Shown here one piece after another: positions 1 to 10,500 of a DNA stretch of 64,000 nt. Position numbers and translations under genes: made by a program. Origin of the DNA: UBA4738 sp002413305 (GTDB lineage: Bacteria > Actinomycetota > UBA4738); the NCBI GenBank assembly GCA_036847185.1, contig DAIUAM010000003.1, positions 34,192-98,191 on the forward strand, in the 5' to 3' direction. Each line of letters opens with the position of its first letter. Within the stretch, counting starts at the first letter, position 1. The notes below the pieces were generated by a model. It searched no databases. It was not told the origin of the DNA and saw only the letters and a list, made by a program, of their open reading frames with translations.

Positions 1-988
1 GGCCGACGACCTCGTCTTCGAGGCGCTCCTTCGTCTCCACGAGGCGGGGATCCCCGTGGTGGCCATCGCCGGCAACCACGACTCGCCTGCCCGGCTCGCC
101 GCCTTGGCGAAGCTGCTTCGGCCCATCGGGACCACGCTGGTCCCCCGGGTGGCCCGGCCGGACCAGGGAGCCGCGGTGGAGATCTGCAGCCGAAGCACCG
201 GCGAGGTAGCCCTGATCGCCTGCGTCCCCTTCGTCCCGGAGCGGCGGTACGGCGACGCGGCCGACCTGTTCGACGCGCCCGAGCTGTGGCACCAGTCCTA
301 CGCCGAGGGCATGGGGGGGCTGCTGGAGGCAATGGCCGCCTCGTTCCGTCCCGATGCCGTCAACGTCCTGCTGGCCCACCTGTTCACCGACGGGGCCATC
401 CCGGGCGGCGGCGAACATCAGATCACGATCGGCATCGAGTACGCGATCTCGCCGTCCCGTCTGCCCGCCACAGCCGGCTACGTCGCGCTCGGCCACGTCC
501 ACCGCCCCCAGGCCGTCCGGGGCGCGCCGAGCCCCACGCGGTACGCCGGCTCCCTCCTCCAGCTCGACTTCGGTGAGAAGGAGCAGACGAAGTCCGTAAC
601 GATCGTCGAGGCGAGTCCAGGAAAGCCGGCCAAGGTCCGCGAGGTTGCCCTCTCGGCCGGCAAGCGCCTGGTGGACGTCGAAGGGACCCTCGACGAAGTC
701 CTGGCGAAGGGCGAGGTGCTTCGCGACGCCTACCTCCGCGTCTTCGTCGACACGGACGGCCCCGTGCCCGGCATCGCCGGGCGGATCCGCGACGCTCTGC
801 CGGACGCGGTCGACGTCTCGCTCCGGTACGAACGCACCGAGGATGCGGGATCGGGCCCGCCCCTCTCCTCCCTCCAGCCGCGCGACCAGTTCGTCTCGTA
901 CTACCGTCACGAGCACGGCGTGGAGGCCGCACCGGAGGATCTCCTCGGGGCGTTCGATGAGCTCTCCGACCTCGACGGCCACGGCTAG
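1..988 (+). CDS. sbcD: Exonuclease SbcD (Mre11-like), 5' end outside window
   Basis: This is the metallophosphoesterase (nuclease) subunit of the SbcCD complex, which opens DNA hairpins and processes double-strand ends. The reading frame is open from base 2, so the N-terminus lies outside the window. A metal-binding GNHDSP motif lies at about residues 24-29 of the visible part, a conserved AHLFTDG segment follows, and GHVH lies near residue 163. These are the Mre11/SbcD phosphodiesterase motifs. The stop codon is immediately followed by the ATG of sbcC with no spacer, so the two are one operon and probably translationally coupled. Only the upstream phosphoesterase motifs are missing from view. 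Confidence 0.93.
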   Translation, partial: ADDLVFEALLRLHEAGIPVVAIAGNHDSPARLAALAKLLRPIGTTLVPRVARPDQGAAVEICSRSTGEVALIACVPFVPERRYGDAADLFDAPELWHQSYAEGMGGLLEAMAASFRPDAVNVLLAHLFTDGAIPGGGEHQITIGIEYAISPSRLPATAGYVALGHVHRPQAVRGAPSPTRYAGSLLQLDFGEKEQTKSVTIVEASPGKPAKVREVALSAGKRLVDVEGTLDEVLAKGEVLRDAYLRVFVDTDGPVPGIAGRIRDALPDAVDVSLRYERTEDAGSGPPLSSLQPRDQFVSYYRHEHGVEAAPEDLLGAFDELSDLDGHG

Positions 989-3550
989 ATGCGCCCGCTT
1001 CGGCTCGAGCTGAAGGGCTTCACCTCCTTCCGCGATCCGGTGGAGGTCGACTTCAGGAACCTGGACCTGTTCGCCATCAGCGGTCCGACCGGGAGCGGCA
1101 AGTCCAGCCTCCTCGACGCCATGACGTACGCGCTGTATGGGCGGGTCGAACGGGTCGGCGACCGGGTGAGCCAGCTCATCAGCCAGGGCCAGTCGAGGAT
1201 GGCGGTGACGCTCGAGTACGAGGTCGGCCGCGAGCGGTACCGCATCACCCGTTCGACGGCGGCGAAGGGCGCCTCGAAGATCCTCCTCGAGCGTTCCCAG
1301 GACGATGGGTGGATCCAGGCGGGCGAGGGCGCGGATCGCGTCCGCGACGCCGACAGGCTGATCGCCGGCACCATCGGCCTCACCTACGACGGTTTCACCC
1401 GCTCGGTGCTGCTCCCCCAGGGGAAGTTCGCCGAGCTGCTGGTCGGCGACCCGAAGAAGCGCCGCGACATCCTCACCGAGCTGCTCGGCCTGTCGCTGTT
1501 CAAGCGGATGGCCGAGCGCGCGGGCCAGATCGAGAAGGAGGCCCGGCTGACCTCGGCCACGAAGGCCCAGCTGCTGGAGAGCGAGTACGGGGACGTATCG
1601 CTCGGCGCGCTGAAGGCCGCGCGCGCCTCGGCACGAGAGGCGGCGAAGCGGGAGCGAACGCTGGCGGAGGCGGCCGAAGCGGTCGGCGGGTTCCTGGAGC
1701 GGTGGCAGGGGTCGAAGCGGTCGATCGACGAGCTTCGAGCCTGCGCCCAGGACGCCGGCGCGGCAGCCGAAGCCATCCGCTCGGCGGCGGACGAACTGGC
1801 CACACTGGGTCAGGCGCTCGGCCAGACGAAGGTCGCGCTGGCGGCCCGGGCCGCGGAGGTGCAGCAAGCTCGCGAGGACCACGAGCGGGCTGGGACGGTG
1901 CTTCGGGAGGCGCAGGCGCGATCCGGCTCGACCCAGCGACTCGCGGAGGCTCGTGGATGGGCGCTGGCGCTCGCGGACGCCCGCGCGTCCCGGGTAGACA
2001 GGGAGACGAGCCGCGCCCGGGCTGTCGTGGCGGCCGGGCCCCTGGGGGACGCCGAGGCCGAGACCGCCCAGGCGTTGACGACAGCGAAGGCATCGCTGGC
2101 CGGCCGGGAGGCCGCCTTCGAAGCAGCGGATGCAGCTCTGGAAGATGCCCGCCAGGCCGACCACATCGCGGCGCTCACCGTCGCGCTGAAGCCGGGCGAC
2201 CCCTGCCCGGTCTGCGGGCTGCCCCTGGAGACGCTGCCCGCTCCTGCCGTTCCGGGGGCGCTGGCGGAGGCGACGAGAGCGCGGGCCGCAGCCCGGACGG
2301 CGCTGGACCTCGCTCGGGCGGAGGTGAACGCCGCCGAGCGGTCCGGGGAAGCGGCTCGGCGCGAGCTCCGGGCGAACGCCGACGAGCAGGCCCGCCTGGC
2401 GAAGGAGCTCGAGGAGGCCGCCGCCAGGGTCGCCGAGCACGAGGGTCGGCTGGCTGCGGTCCTCGGCGACCCGCTGCCCGCCGATCCCACCGTGGCGGTC
2501 GACGAACGCCTCGGCCGGCTCGAACGGCTCGACCGGGCCGAACGCGAGGCTGGTGCCGCCGTCGCCACTGCCGACCAGGCGCGTTTGGAGGCCGAACAGG
2601 AGGTGGAGCGCGTGGCCGGACGGATCGACCGGGTCCGGGACCGCCTGGCCGGCGATCACCGGCCCCTCTTCGACCGGGCGGCACGGGCGTTCGGCACGCG
2701 ATCCGCGCCGCCCAAGCTCTCGCCGCCACCGGACGCAAAGGACCCTGCGGCGCTGGAGGCGTTCGCCGTGCGGCTGGCCGCCGGCCTGGGGACGCTCTCC
2801 GATCGCCTGACCCGGGAGATGGAGGAACGTTCCTCCGCGGAGCGGGACTTGCTGGCGGAGGCCACGACGAAGACCGAGGCGCTCTTCGAGCCGCAACCCA
2901 CCCTCGAGGGACTGGCCAGGGCCGTCGACGCCGAGTGCCGGACGGCCGCCGCGCTGGTGGCCACGGCCGGCCAGCTCGCCGAACAGCTCGAGCAGCGATT
3001 GGAGCGTAAGCGCGTCCTGGCCGAGGAAGTGCGCCGGCTCGATGACCGGGCCCACCTGTTCAAGGCGCTGGCCATGGAGCTTCGCGCCGACCGCCTCATC
3101 GCGTTCCTCCAGGCCGAAGCCCTCCAGCTGCTCGCCGCGGCCGGCTCGGACCGGCTGGCGACCTTGTCCGACGGGCGGTACCACCTGCGATGCCGGAGCG
3201 ACGAGTTCTTCGTGGTGGATACCTGGAACGGGGACGACGAACGGAGCGTCCGGACCCTGTCGGGAGGCGAGACGTTCCTGGCCTCGCTGGCCCTGGCCTT
3301 GGCCCTGGCCGAGCAGGTCCGTTCTCTCTCGGTCACGGAGAAGGCCCGGCTGGACAGCCTGTTCCTGGACGAAGGGTTCGGCACACTGGACCCGGAATCA
3401 CTGCGGATCGTGGTGGATGCCGTCGAACAGCTAGGCGGAGACGGGCGCCTGGTCGGCGTGATCACCCACGTGAAGGAGCTGGCCGACCAGTTCACGCGGA
3501 TCGAGGTGACGAAATCCCCCCGCGGCAGCCACCTCGCGCTTGTGGGGTGA
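989..3550 (+). CDS. sbcC: Exonuclease SbcC (Rad50-like SMC ATPase)
   Basis: This 853-residue protein is the ATPase partner of SbcD. The N-terminus carries a Walker A motif, GPTGSGKSS (residues 32-40), with a Q-loop region after it. A long Ala/Glu/Arg-rich coiled coil is broken by the zinc-hook CPVC (Cys406 and Cys409), where two coils dimerise through zinc. A second coil follows, and the C-terminal lobe has the ABC signature LSGGE and a Walker B segment LFLDEGFGTLD. Length and order fit SbcC/Rad50. It begins directly on the sbcD stop codon. The start is fixed by that abutment and by the conserved MRPLRLEL opening. Confidence 0.95.
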   Translation: MRPLRLELKGFTSFRDPVEVDFRNLDLFAISGPTGSGKSSLLDAMTYALYGRVERVGDRVSQLISQGQSRMAVTLEYEVGRERYRITRSTAAKGASKILLERSQDDGWIQAGEGADRVRDADRLIAGTIGLTYDGFTRSVLLPQGKFAELLVGDPKKRRDILTELLGLSLFKRMAERAGQIEKEARLTSATKAQLLESEYGDVSLGALKAARASAREAAKRERTLAEAAEAVGGFLERWQGSKRSIDELRACAQDAGAAAEAIRSAADELATLGQALGQTKVALAARAAEVQQAREDHERAGTVLREAQARSGSTQRLAEARGWALALADARASRVDRETSRARAVVAAGPLGDAEAETAQALTTAKASLAGREAAFEAADAALEDARQADHIAALTVALKPGDPCPVCGLPLETLPAPAVPGALAEATRARAAARTALDLARAEVNAAERSGEAARRELRANADEQARLAKELEEAAARVAEHEGRLAAVLGDPLPADPTVAVDERLGRLERLDRAEREAGAAVATADQARLEAEQEVERVAGRIDRVRDRLAGDHRPLFDRAARAFGTRSAPPKLSPPPDAKDPAALEAFAVRLAAGLGTLSDRLTREMEERSSAERDLLAEATTKTEALFEPQPTLEGLARAVDAECRTAAALVATAGQLAEQLEQRLERKRVLAEEVRRLDDRAHLFKALAMELRADRLIAFLQAEALQLLAAAGSDRLATLSDGRYHLRCRSDEFFVVDTWNGDDERSVRTLSGGETFLASLALALALAEQVRSLSVTEKARLDSLFLDEGFGTLDPESLRIVVDAVEQLGGDGRLVGVITHVKELADQFTRIEVTKSPRGSHLALVG

Positions 3551-3596
3551 CGAACGCGGAGCGAGGGGCCGCCGCGCGATGACCAATGTCACATGG

Positions 3597-3625
3597 TTGC
3601 GATGCCTCTCGCGTGCGTCGACAAT
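3597..3625 (+). promoter_or_regulatory. Putative promoter of the leaderless gene at 3633
   Basis: TTGCGA (3597-3602) and GACAAT (3620-3625) are separated by 17 bp, and the GTG start follows 7 nt after the second hexamer. No Shine-Dalgarno sequence is present. This layout fits a sigma70-type promoter producing a leaderless transcript. Confidence 0.4.
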
Positions 3626-3632
3626 CTGAGCA

Positions 3633-4064
3633 GTGGCACCGGACGACCTGGTCGAGATCCGCCTTCCACCCGCCAAACCCGACCTCTATCTGCGCTGGGT
3701 GGCATTCACGCGCGCAGTGGTGGAACAGCTGGAGATGCATCAGCCGTTCCGGGAGGCCGAAGCGAAACTCCCGAGCGCGGTGCTCGGCAGCCAGGTCTTC
3801 GAGAACGAGGTCGTCCCGGCCGCGGCGCGTGAGGCGGAGGTGGCCGAGCAGGAACACCGGATCGCGATGCCCGTGGTCCAGATCTCGCGGGGCTCGGCCC
3901 GGTCGATCATGGAGGCCATCCTGATCCGGGCCGAATGGCTCGGGCTCTACGAGGGCGTCGATCGCCTGGACCTGCTGGGGATCCCCCAGCCGGACGACGA
4001 GATGATGGACCTGTACCTCCGGGCGGTCTCGGCGATCCGCGACGTGGCCTTCGGGGCCGCCTGA
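3633..4064 (+). CDS. Conserved hypothetical protein, 143 aa
   Basis: I do not recognise this family. The protein is soluble-looking, mixed helical and acidic, with no signal peptide, membrane segment or cysteine motif. The GTG start lies 7 nt after a GACAAT hexamer with a TTGCGA box 17 bp further up, suggesting a leaderless mRNA. It stands alone after sbcC and ends 6 bp before the convergent DivIVA-like gene. Codon use with strong third-position GC supports it as a real gene. No function is proposed. Confidence 0.65.
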   Translation: MAPDDLVEIRLPPAKPDLYLRWVAFTRAVVEQLEMHQPFREAEAKLPSAVLGSQVFENEVVPAAAREAEVAEQEHRIAMPVVQISRGSARSIMEAILIRAEWLGLYEGVDRLDLLGIPQPDDEMMDLYLRAVSAIRDVAFGAA

Positions 4065-4070
4065 GCCCCG

Positions 4071-4793
4071 CTACCCGTCGCGCCGGTCCCCGGTCCCCCG
4101 TTCCTGCTCCTGGTCCTCGATCACGACGATCTCGAACGCCTGCGTCTGAGCCAGCAGGTCATCCGGCGTCTCCGAGAGCGTGGCGGCCGCTCTGGTGATG
4201 GTGGGCACCGGCGCCACCGAGGCAGGGGCGGGCTCGACGACTTCCTTCGCGGTCGCGGCGAGGATCGCCCGGTCGGCCTGCTCGAGCAGCGCCGTGGTCT
4301 GCAGCTTCACCGACTCGAACTGCGTCCGCATCTCCTGCCGGCGGGTCTGGAGGTGGCTCATGATCTCTGTGGCCTTGGCCTCGGCGGCCTCGAGTGCCCG
4401 GTGGCCGTCGGCGCGCAGGCGGGCGGCCTCCGCTTCGGCGTGCTTGCGGAGGTCGGCGGCCCGGTTGGCGGCGTCGGCGACCGTGCGCCGAGCCTCCTCT
4501 TCGGCCTCCCGGCGGAGCTTCTCGGCGAGCCCGTCGGCGGTTCGGAGCACGTCGGCCATCCGCCCGGCGACCTGCCGGTACGCTTCGGCCTGCACGGAGG
4601 CGTATCGGCGGCGTGCCTGGTCGCGCTCCTCGAGGACCTGCTGGAGGTTCCCTTCGAGCTGCTGGATGCGATGGGTCAGCTCCGTGATGAAGGTCTCGAC
4701 CTCTTCGGAGTCGAAGCCCTTGAGGACCTTGGTGAACTGGGGGTGGAGGATCTCGTCCTCCGTCCACCTGAAGAAAGGCGCCTCGACGGACAT
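4071..4793 (-). CDS. DivIVA-domain coiled-coil protein
   Basis: This 240-residue protein opens with a DivIVA-like segment (about residues 1-55: an aromatic start, then FDSEEVETFI) followed by a continuous coiled coil rich in Ala, Glu and Arg to about residue 190 and a less ordered tail. DivIVA/Wag31 relatives sit at negatively curved membrane at poles and septa and guide cell-wall growth. The start at 4793 is chosen because AAAGGAGG (4799-4806) lies at ideal spacing. An upstream in-frame ATG at 4904 has no ribosome site. Tail-to-tail with the preceding gene. The exact paralogue (DivIVA, SepIVA or another) cannot be resolved. Confidence 0.75.
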   Translation of the reverse strand: MSVEAPFFRWTEDEILHPQFTKVLKGFDSEEVETFITELTHRIQQLEGNLQQVLEERDQARRRYASVQAEAYRQVAGRMADVLRTADGLAEKLRREAEEEARRTVADAANRAADLRKHAEAEAARLRADGHRALEAAEAKATEIMSHLQTRRQEMRTQFESVKLQTTALLEQADRAILAATAKEVVEPAPASVAPVPTITRAAATLSETPDDLLAQTQAFEIVVIEDQEQERGTGDRRDG

Positions 4794-4924
4794 GCCTGCC
4801 TCCTTTCCCGGGGAAGGGACGCGCTGGTGCTGGCATCGCGCGTGGGGTAAGGGTCCACCGTACCGAGGCGAACCGGCGATGCAACCATTTCCGCCGGATT
4901 TCATTCCGTGGAAGACTCCAGGCT

Positions 4925-5929
4925 ATGGCGATGGCCGAGACGATGCGGGCGATGGTGCTTGATGGACCGGGGCAGCCGCTGCGGCTCCGGCAGTTGCCCC
5001 GGCCCGTGCCCACCGCCGGCCAGATACTCCTTCGGGTCCACGCATGCGCGGTGTGCCGGACCGACCTGCACATCGTGGATGGCGAGCTGACGAAGCGGAA
5101 GCTGCCGCTCGTCCTCGGCCATCAGATCGTGGGGACGGTGGTTGGGGCGGGAACCGAAGCGGTCTCGGTGGAGGTGGGTTCGCGGGTCGGGGTGCCATGG
5201 CTGGGCTGGACCGACGGGACGTGCCACTTCTGCCTCACCGGACGGGAGAACCTGTGCGACGCGGCTCGCTTCACCGGGTACGACATCGACGGTGGCTACG
5301 CGGAGTTCGTCGCGGCCGACTCGCGGTTCTGCTTCCCGCTCCCCGAAGGGTATCGCGATCCCCAGGCCGCCCCGCTCCTGTGCGCCGGGTTGATCGGGTT
5401 CCGCTCGCTCCGTCTGGCCGGGGATGCCGAGCGCCTTGGGATCTACGGGTTCGGATCCTCCGCCCACATCGTCACACAGGTGGCCCGTTTCCAGGGCCGG
5501 CGGGTGTTCGCGTTCACCAGGCCCGGCGACGCGGCTGGACAGGCCTTCGCCCGCCAGGTCGGGGCGGCGTGGGCGGGCGGGACCGACGAACCGTCCCCAG
5601 AGGAGCTCGACGCCGCCATCATCTTCGCACCCGCGGGCGAGCTCGTCCCCCTCGCGCTCGGCGCCCTGGCCAAGGGTGGCACCGTGGTGTGCGGCGGGAT
5701 CCACATGAGCAACATCCCGAGCTTCGCGTACGAATTGCTGTGGGGCGAGCGGAGCGTCCGCTCCGTGGCAAACCTGACCCGGGAGGATGGCGTGGAGTTC
5801 CTTCGTCTGGCGCCGCAAGTGCCGCTTCGCACCGAGGTCACCACCTTCCCCCTGGACCAGGCGAACGAGGCCCTGGAGGCCGTGCGACGGGGCACGGTCC
5901 GCGGCTCCGTCGTGGTCTCGGTCCCCTAA
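4925..5929 (+). CDS. Zinc-dependent alcohol dehydrogenase (MDR family)
   Basis: This 334-residue medium-chain dehydrogenase most resembles the actinobacterial AdhA type, an NAD(P)-dependent oxidoreductase of alcohols and aldehydes. Catalytic zinc ligands Cys44 and His66 are present (CRTDLH and GHQIVG). The structural zinc lobe has Cys100, Cys103 and Cys111, but the first expected Cys is Asp97, so the second zinc may be bound with an Asp ligand or lost. A Rossmann segment with GIYGFGSSAH follows. The stop overlaps the stop of the convergent amidohydrolase by 4 bp. The substrate is not predictable. Confidence 0.85.
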   Translation: MAMAETMRAMVLDGPGQPLRLRQLPRPVPTAGQILLRVHACAVCRTDLHIVDGELTKRKLPLVLGHQIVGTVVGAGTEAVSVEVGSRVGVPWLGWTDGTCHFCLTGRENLCDAARFTGYDIDGGYAEFVAADSRFCFPLPEGYRDPQAAPLLCAGLIGFRSLRLAGDAERLGIYGFGSSAHIVTQVARFQGRRVFAFTRPGDAAGQAFARQVGAAWAGGTDEPSPEELDAAIIFAPAGELVPLALGALAKGGTVVCGGIHMSNIPSFAYELLWGERSVRSVANLTREDGVEFLRLAPQVPLRTEVTTFPLDQANEALEAVRRGTVRGSVVVSVP

Positions 5930-7437
5930 CGCGCCGAGACGTCCCGGCCCCGCGAGACCGTCAGTACCGGGCGGAGCTCACGCGGGTCCAAGACGACGAA
6001 CGGGTCCGCCTCGTAGGCCGCGAAATCGGCCTGCATGCCGGGCTCCAGCCGCCCTTTCTTCTCGTCGAGCCTGGCCAGCCGGGCGCTGCCCACGGTGAAC
6101 AAGCGGATGGCGTGCTCGCGAGACATCCGCTGCGCCGGGTCGTGATGGTTCTCGAGCGCCCACAGGCCGTACATCGGGTCGAGCGGGGTGACCGGGGAGT
6201 CTGACCCGGCCCCCACCTCGATGCCCCGGGCCAGCAACGTGGCAAAGGGGTTCATGGCCACGGCGCGACGCTCGCCGAGCCGCTGCTCGTACATGGCCCC
6301 TGGATGGCCCCATTCGGCATCGAACGCGGGCTGCACCGAGATGGCCAGCCCCAACCCGGCGGCACGTTCGACCTGTTGCGGGGCGGCCATCTCGAAGTGC
6401 TCGATGCGATGCCGCCGGGCCCGGAAGTGCCGGCGGCCGCGAGAGTCGAGGGTTCGGTACACGCGCTCCCAGACGACCAGCGTCTGTTCGATGGCGGCGT
6501 CGCCGATGGCGTGGACGGCCACCTGGAGGCCCGCCAGGTGGGCGTTGTGGAAGAACTCCGCCAGCTCGTCGGAGTCCAGGTAGAGGCTGCCCGTGCTCCC
6601 GTCGTCGGTGTAGGGCTCCCCGATGGCGGCGGTCCTGGCCCCCAAGGAGCCGTCCACCGAGAGGTCGCCCCCGATGGTCTCCAGGCCCAGGCCCATGACG
6701 TACGGGATGTCCATGTCGGCCACGTAGGGCACCACGTCGACCGGGAGCTGCATCCGCTGCTCGAGGAGGACCTCGATGTCGCGGCGGCCCCGCCACGCCG
6801 GGATGGCCATCTCGTGCACACAGGTGATCCCCCGGCCGGCCGCCAGGGAGGCCGCTTGGAGCTGCAGCTCGCGGATCTCGTGCTCGGTCAGCGTCTCGTG
6901 GAACCAGCGCTGGACCCGGCTGTTGGCGTCCCGGCGGAGGACGCCGGAGGGGTTGCCGCTCTGGTCGCGTTCGATACCGTCGTGCTGGAGCGCGCCGGAG
7001 CGCTCAATCGCTGCCGAGTTGGCGAGCGAAAGGTGGCCGTCGGCCCGGACCAGCACGATGGGCGTCTCGCCGAGCTCGTCCAGCTCCGCCATCGTCGGTA
7101 GCGTGCGGGGCTGCCAGTCCGACTCGTCGAAGCCGTGCGCCAAGATCTTGGTCGGCCCGTGGGTGAGCTCCTCGGCGACCAGCCCCAGCAGCTCTTCGGC
7201 GTGCCGTGCGGTGTCGATCGGGATGCCGACCCCGGCCAGCCCGGTGCCGGTCAGGTGGACGTGGGAGTCGATGAACCCGGGGATGATCGTGCAGCCGGGG
7301 AGGTCCACGGTCCGGTCGGCCGCCGGCGGCTCGCCGCTGCCGACCCGCTCGATATGGCGCCCGTCGATCAGCAGCCACTCGCCTTCCGTCGGATGGCTCA
7401 GCGTGTGGACCCGGGTGGCGCGGTACAGGGACCTCAT
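5926..7437 (-). CDS. Amidohydrolase family 3 protein (YtcJ-like)
   Basis: This 503-residue metal-dependent hydrolase carries the amidohydrolase superfamily motifs in order: GFIDSHVH (HxH metal ligands), a Lys/Glu region, VHAIGDAAI, HRIEHFE and the late Asp in GAGSDSPV. YtcJ/NfdA-type enzymes cleave N-formyl or N-acyl amide bonds, but the substrate here is unknown. The start at 7437 opens MRSLYRATRV, the usual beta-sandwich start. The frame stays open further upstream, but that stretch is not family-like and has no ribosome site. It is transcribed divergently from the large cyclase/ATPase regulator. Confidence 0.85.
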   Translation of the reverse strand: MRSLYRATRVHTLSHPTEGEWLLIDGRHIERVGSGEPPAADRTVDLPGCTIIPGFIDSHVHLTGTGLAGVGIPIDTARHAEELLGLVAEELTHGPTKILAHGFDESDWQPRTLPTMAELDELGETPIVLVRADGHLSLANSAAIERSGALQHDGIERDQSGNPSGVLRRDANSRVQRWFHETLTEHEIRELQLQAASLAAGRGITCVHEMAIPAWRGRRDIEVLLEQRMQLPVDVVPYVADMDIPYVMGLGLETIGGDLSVDGSLGARTAAIGEPYTDDGSTGSLYLDSDELAEFFHNAHLAGLQVAVHAIGDAAIEQTLVVWERVYRTLDSRGRRHFRARRHRIEHFEMAAPQQVERAAGLGLAISVQPAFDAEWGHPGAMYEQRLGERRAVAMNPFATLLARGIEVGAGSDSPVTPLDPMYGLWALENHHDPAQRMSREHAIRLFTVGSARLARLDEKKGRLEPGMQADFAAYEADPFVVLDPRELRPVLTVSRGRDVSAR

Positions 7438-7485
7438 CGTGGCCGGTCCCGGGTCGGGAAGGAGGCCAGCGTTGGCATCGTGCCG

Positions 7486-7491
7486 AAGTAT
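7486..7491 (-). promoter_or_regulatory. Possible -10 box (TATACT) for the amidohydrolase
   Basis: TATACT on the minus strand lies 48 nt upstream of the amidohydrolase start in the 118-bp divergent gap, and no clear -35 box is visible. This is a weak call based only on the hexamer. Confidence 0.25.
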
Positions 7492-7555
7492 AGGGTGCCC
7501 GTTTCCCGGGCCGCGACCCGCGAAGTACGCTTGAAGGAATCGACGGAGGGTGCCG

Positions 7556-10500
7556 GTGACGATCTGTTCGACCTGCGGTGCCGAGAACGCCGGCGGACGC
7601 CGGTTCTGCGGCCAGTGCGGTTCCGCCCTGGCCGTGGAGTGCCCGGTCTGCAGGGCGTCGAACGACCCCGTCCGGTTCTGCGGCCAGTGCGGGTCGCCGC
7701 TGCCGACCTTCGGCCCGCTCGAGCAGCAGCCCGCCGTCGCGGCCCCGCCCGCCGGCGAGCGGCGGCTGGTGTCCGTGCTGTTCGTGGACTTGGTCGGCTT
7801 CACGGCGCTGTCCGAATCGCGCGACCCCGACGACGTCCGGGACCTGCTGACCCGCTACTTCGACACGTCGCGCCGTCTGATCGAACGCTACGGGGGAACG
7901 GTGGAGAAATTCATCGGCGACGCGGTGATGGCCGTGTGGGGCACGCCGGTCGCGCAGGAGGATGACGCCGAACGCGCCGTCCGAGCCGCTCTGGACCTGG
8001 TCCAGGCCGTGGGGGCCTTGGGCGAGGAGGTCGGGGCCGACGGGCTCGCCGCCCGGGCCGGTGTGCTCACCGGCGAGGCCGCGGTGAACCTCTCGGCCGA
8101 GGGCCAGGGGATGGTCGCAGGCGACATCGTGAACACTGCCTCCCGGATCCAATCTGCGGCGGAGCCCGGGACGGTCCTGGTCGGCGAACGGACCCGCCGG
8201 GCGTCGGAGGCGGCCATCGCCTACCAGGAGGCCGGCCTCCACCAACTGAAGGGCAAGGCCGAAGCGCTGCCGCTGTGGCGGGCCCTCCGGGTGGTCGCGA
8301 TGCGGGGCGGGGGCCAGCGCTCCACCGGCCTGGAATCGCCCTTCGTGGGCCGGGACGCCGAGCTTCGAACCGTGAAGGAGCTGTTCCACACCACGGCTGA
8401 CGGCCGCCGGGCCCATCTGGTCTCGGTGATCGGCGTGGCCGGCATCGGCAAGTCCCGGCTGTCGTGGGAGTTCTCGAAGTACCTCGACGGCCTGATGGAG
8501 ACCGTCCGGTGGCACCGGGGCCGGTGCCTGGCGTACGGGGAGGGCGTGACGTACTGGGCACTGGCCGAGATGGTCCGCAGCCGGGCCGGGATCCTCGAGG
8601 GCGAGGACACCGCGACCGCCCGCCACAAGCTCCACGCCAGCGTGGAGGAATTCGTCCCCGACCCCGAGGAGGCCGGCTGGGTCGAAGCCCGCATGGCCCA
8701 CCTGCTGTCCTTGGAGGAGCGAACCGCCCGTGAGCCGGAGGACCTGTTCAGCGCGTGGCGGCTGTTCTTCGAACGGATCGCCCAGCGCGACCCGGTGGTC
8801 ATGGTGTTCGAGGACCTCCAGTGGGCGGACCCGAGCCTGATCGACTTCATCGACTACCTGGTGAGCTGGGCCCGCAACCACCCGCTGTTCGTCATGGCCC
8901 TGGCCCGGCCCGAGGTCTCGGAGCGCTTCCCGGGCTGGACGACCTCGCGGCGAAGCGTCTCCACGATGTACCTCGCGCCGCTCGAGCCCGCGGCCATGCG
9001 GTCCCTCTTGGACGGGCTGGCCCCCGGGCTGCCCGACGCCGTGTCGGCCAGGATCCTGGCCCGGGCCGAGGGCGTCCCGCTGTACGCCATGGAGACCGTG
9101 CGGATGCTGCTGGACCGCGGCCTGCTGGTCCAGGAGGGCAGCGTGTACCGGCCGGCCGGGCCCCTCGAGGAGCTGGACGTCCCCGAGACGCTGCACGCCC
9201 TCATCGCCGCGCGGCTGGACGGGCTGCCCCCGCGGGAGCGCAGCCTGATCCAGGACGCCGCGGTGCTCGGCAAGACGTTCGGCCTGGCCGCCCTGGCCGC
9301 CGTGACCAGGATGGACGAACGGGCCCTGGAGCCGTTGCTGTCCTCGCTGGTCCGCAAGGAGCTGCTGTTCGTGCAGGCGGACCCCCGGTCTCCCGGGCGG
9401 GGCCAGTACGGGTTCCTGCAGGACCTGGTCCGCCGGGTGGCGTACGAGACGCTGTCCCGGCGCGACCGGCGGGCCCGGCACCTGGCATTCGCCCGGCACC
9501 TGGAGACGGCCTGGGGTGGCGATCCGGGGGAGGTCGCTGAGTTGGTGGCCTCCCACTACCTGGATGCCTATACCGCCGACCCGAACGCCCCCGACGCAGC
9601 CGACGTCAAGGGTCACGCCCGCGACGCGCTGGCGCTGGCGGGGACCCGTTCGGCATCCCTGGCGGCCAAGCGGGAGGCGCTCGGGTACTTCGAACAGGCC
9701 GCCGACCTCGCCGAGGACCCGGCTCAACGCGCCGACCTCCTGGAGCGCGCCGGCCGGATGGCGCTGGACGCGGCGCTGCTCGAACGGGGGCGAGCGCTGC
9801 TGGACCAGGCCATCGCCCTGTACGAGGAGCAGGGCAACCACGTGGCCGGCGCCCGGATCGAGTTCCGGCGCGCCCAGGGCGCGTCGGCAGACGGCCGGTT
9901 GGAGGAGGCCGAGCAGCGGCTGACCCGGGCGCTCTCCGTGCTCGAGGCCGGCGAGCCCGGGCCGGAGTTCGCCGCCGTCGCCGCGGAGCTCGGACGGATC
10001 GTGTACTTCCTCGGGGACCACCAGCGGGCCACCGAGTGCGTCGAACGCGCCCTTGACGTCGCGGAGCGGCTGAACCTGCCCGAGCCGTTGTCCCAGGCCT
10101 TGAACACCAAGGCCCTGCTGCTCAAGGCTCGAGGCCGGCGCCAGGAGTCGGTGGTCCTGATGCGGCACGCCCTGCAGGTCGCTCTGGACGCGGACATCCC
10201 GTCGGCCGCCCAACGGGCCTACAACAATCTCTCGTCGCTCGTCGGCGACACCGGACCCTACGCGGAGGTCGAGGAGCTGCAGACCGCGGGACTGCTCCTC
10301 GCCCGCAAGCTCGGGTACCGGGGGTGGGCCGAGAAGTTCCAGGCCGCCCGGGCGGGCATACGGGTCTTCCTGGGACGGTGGGACGAGGCGGAGGCCGACG
10401 TCGCGGAGCTGTGGGACGACCCCGAGCTGACCGGGTTGGTGGCGGTGGCCGGCGAGCTGAGCTTGATGGCGTACGTCTACGCGATGCGAGGCGACGACGA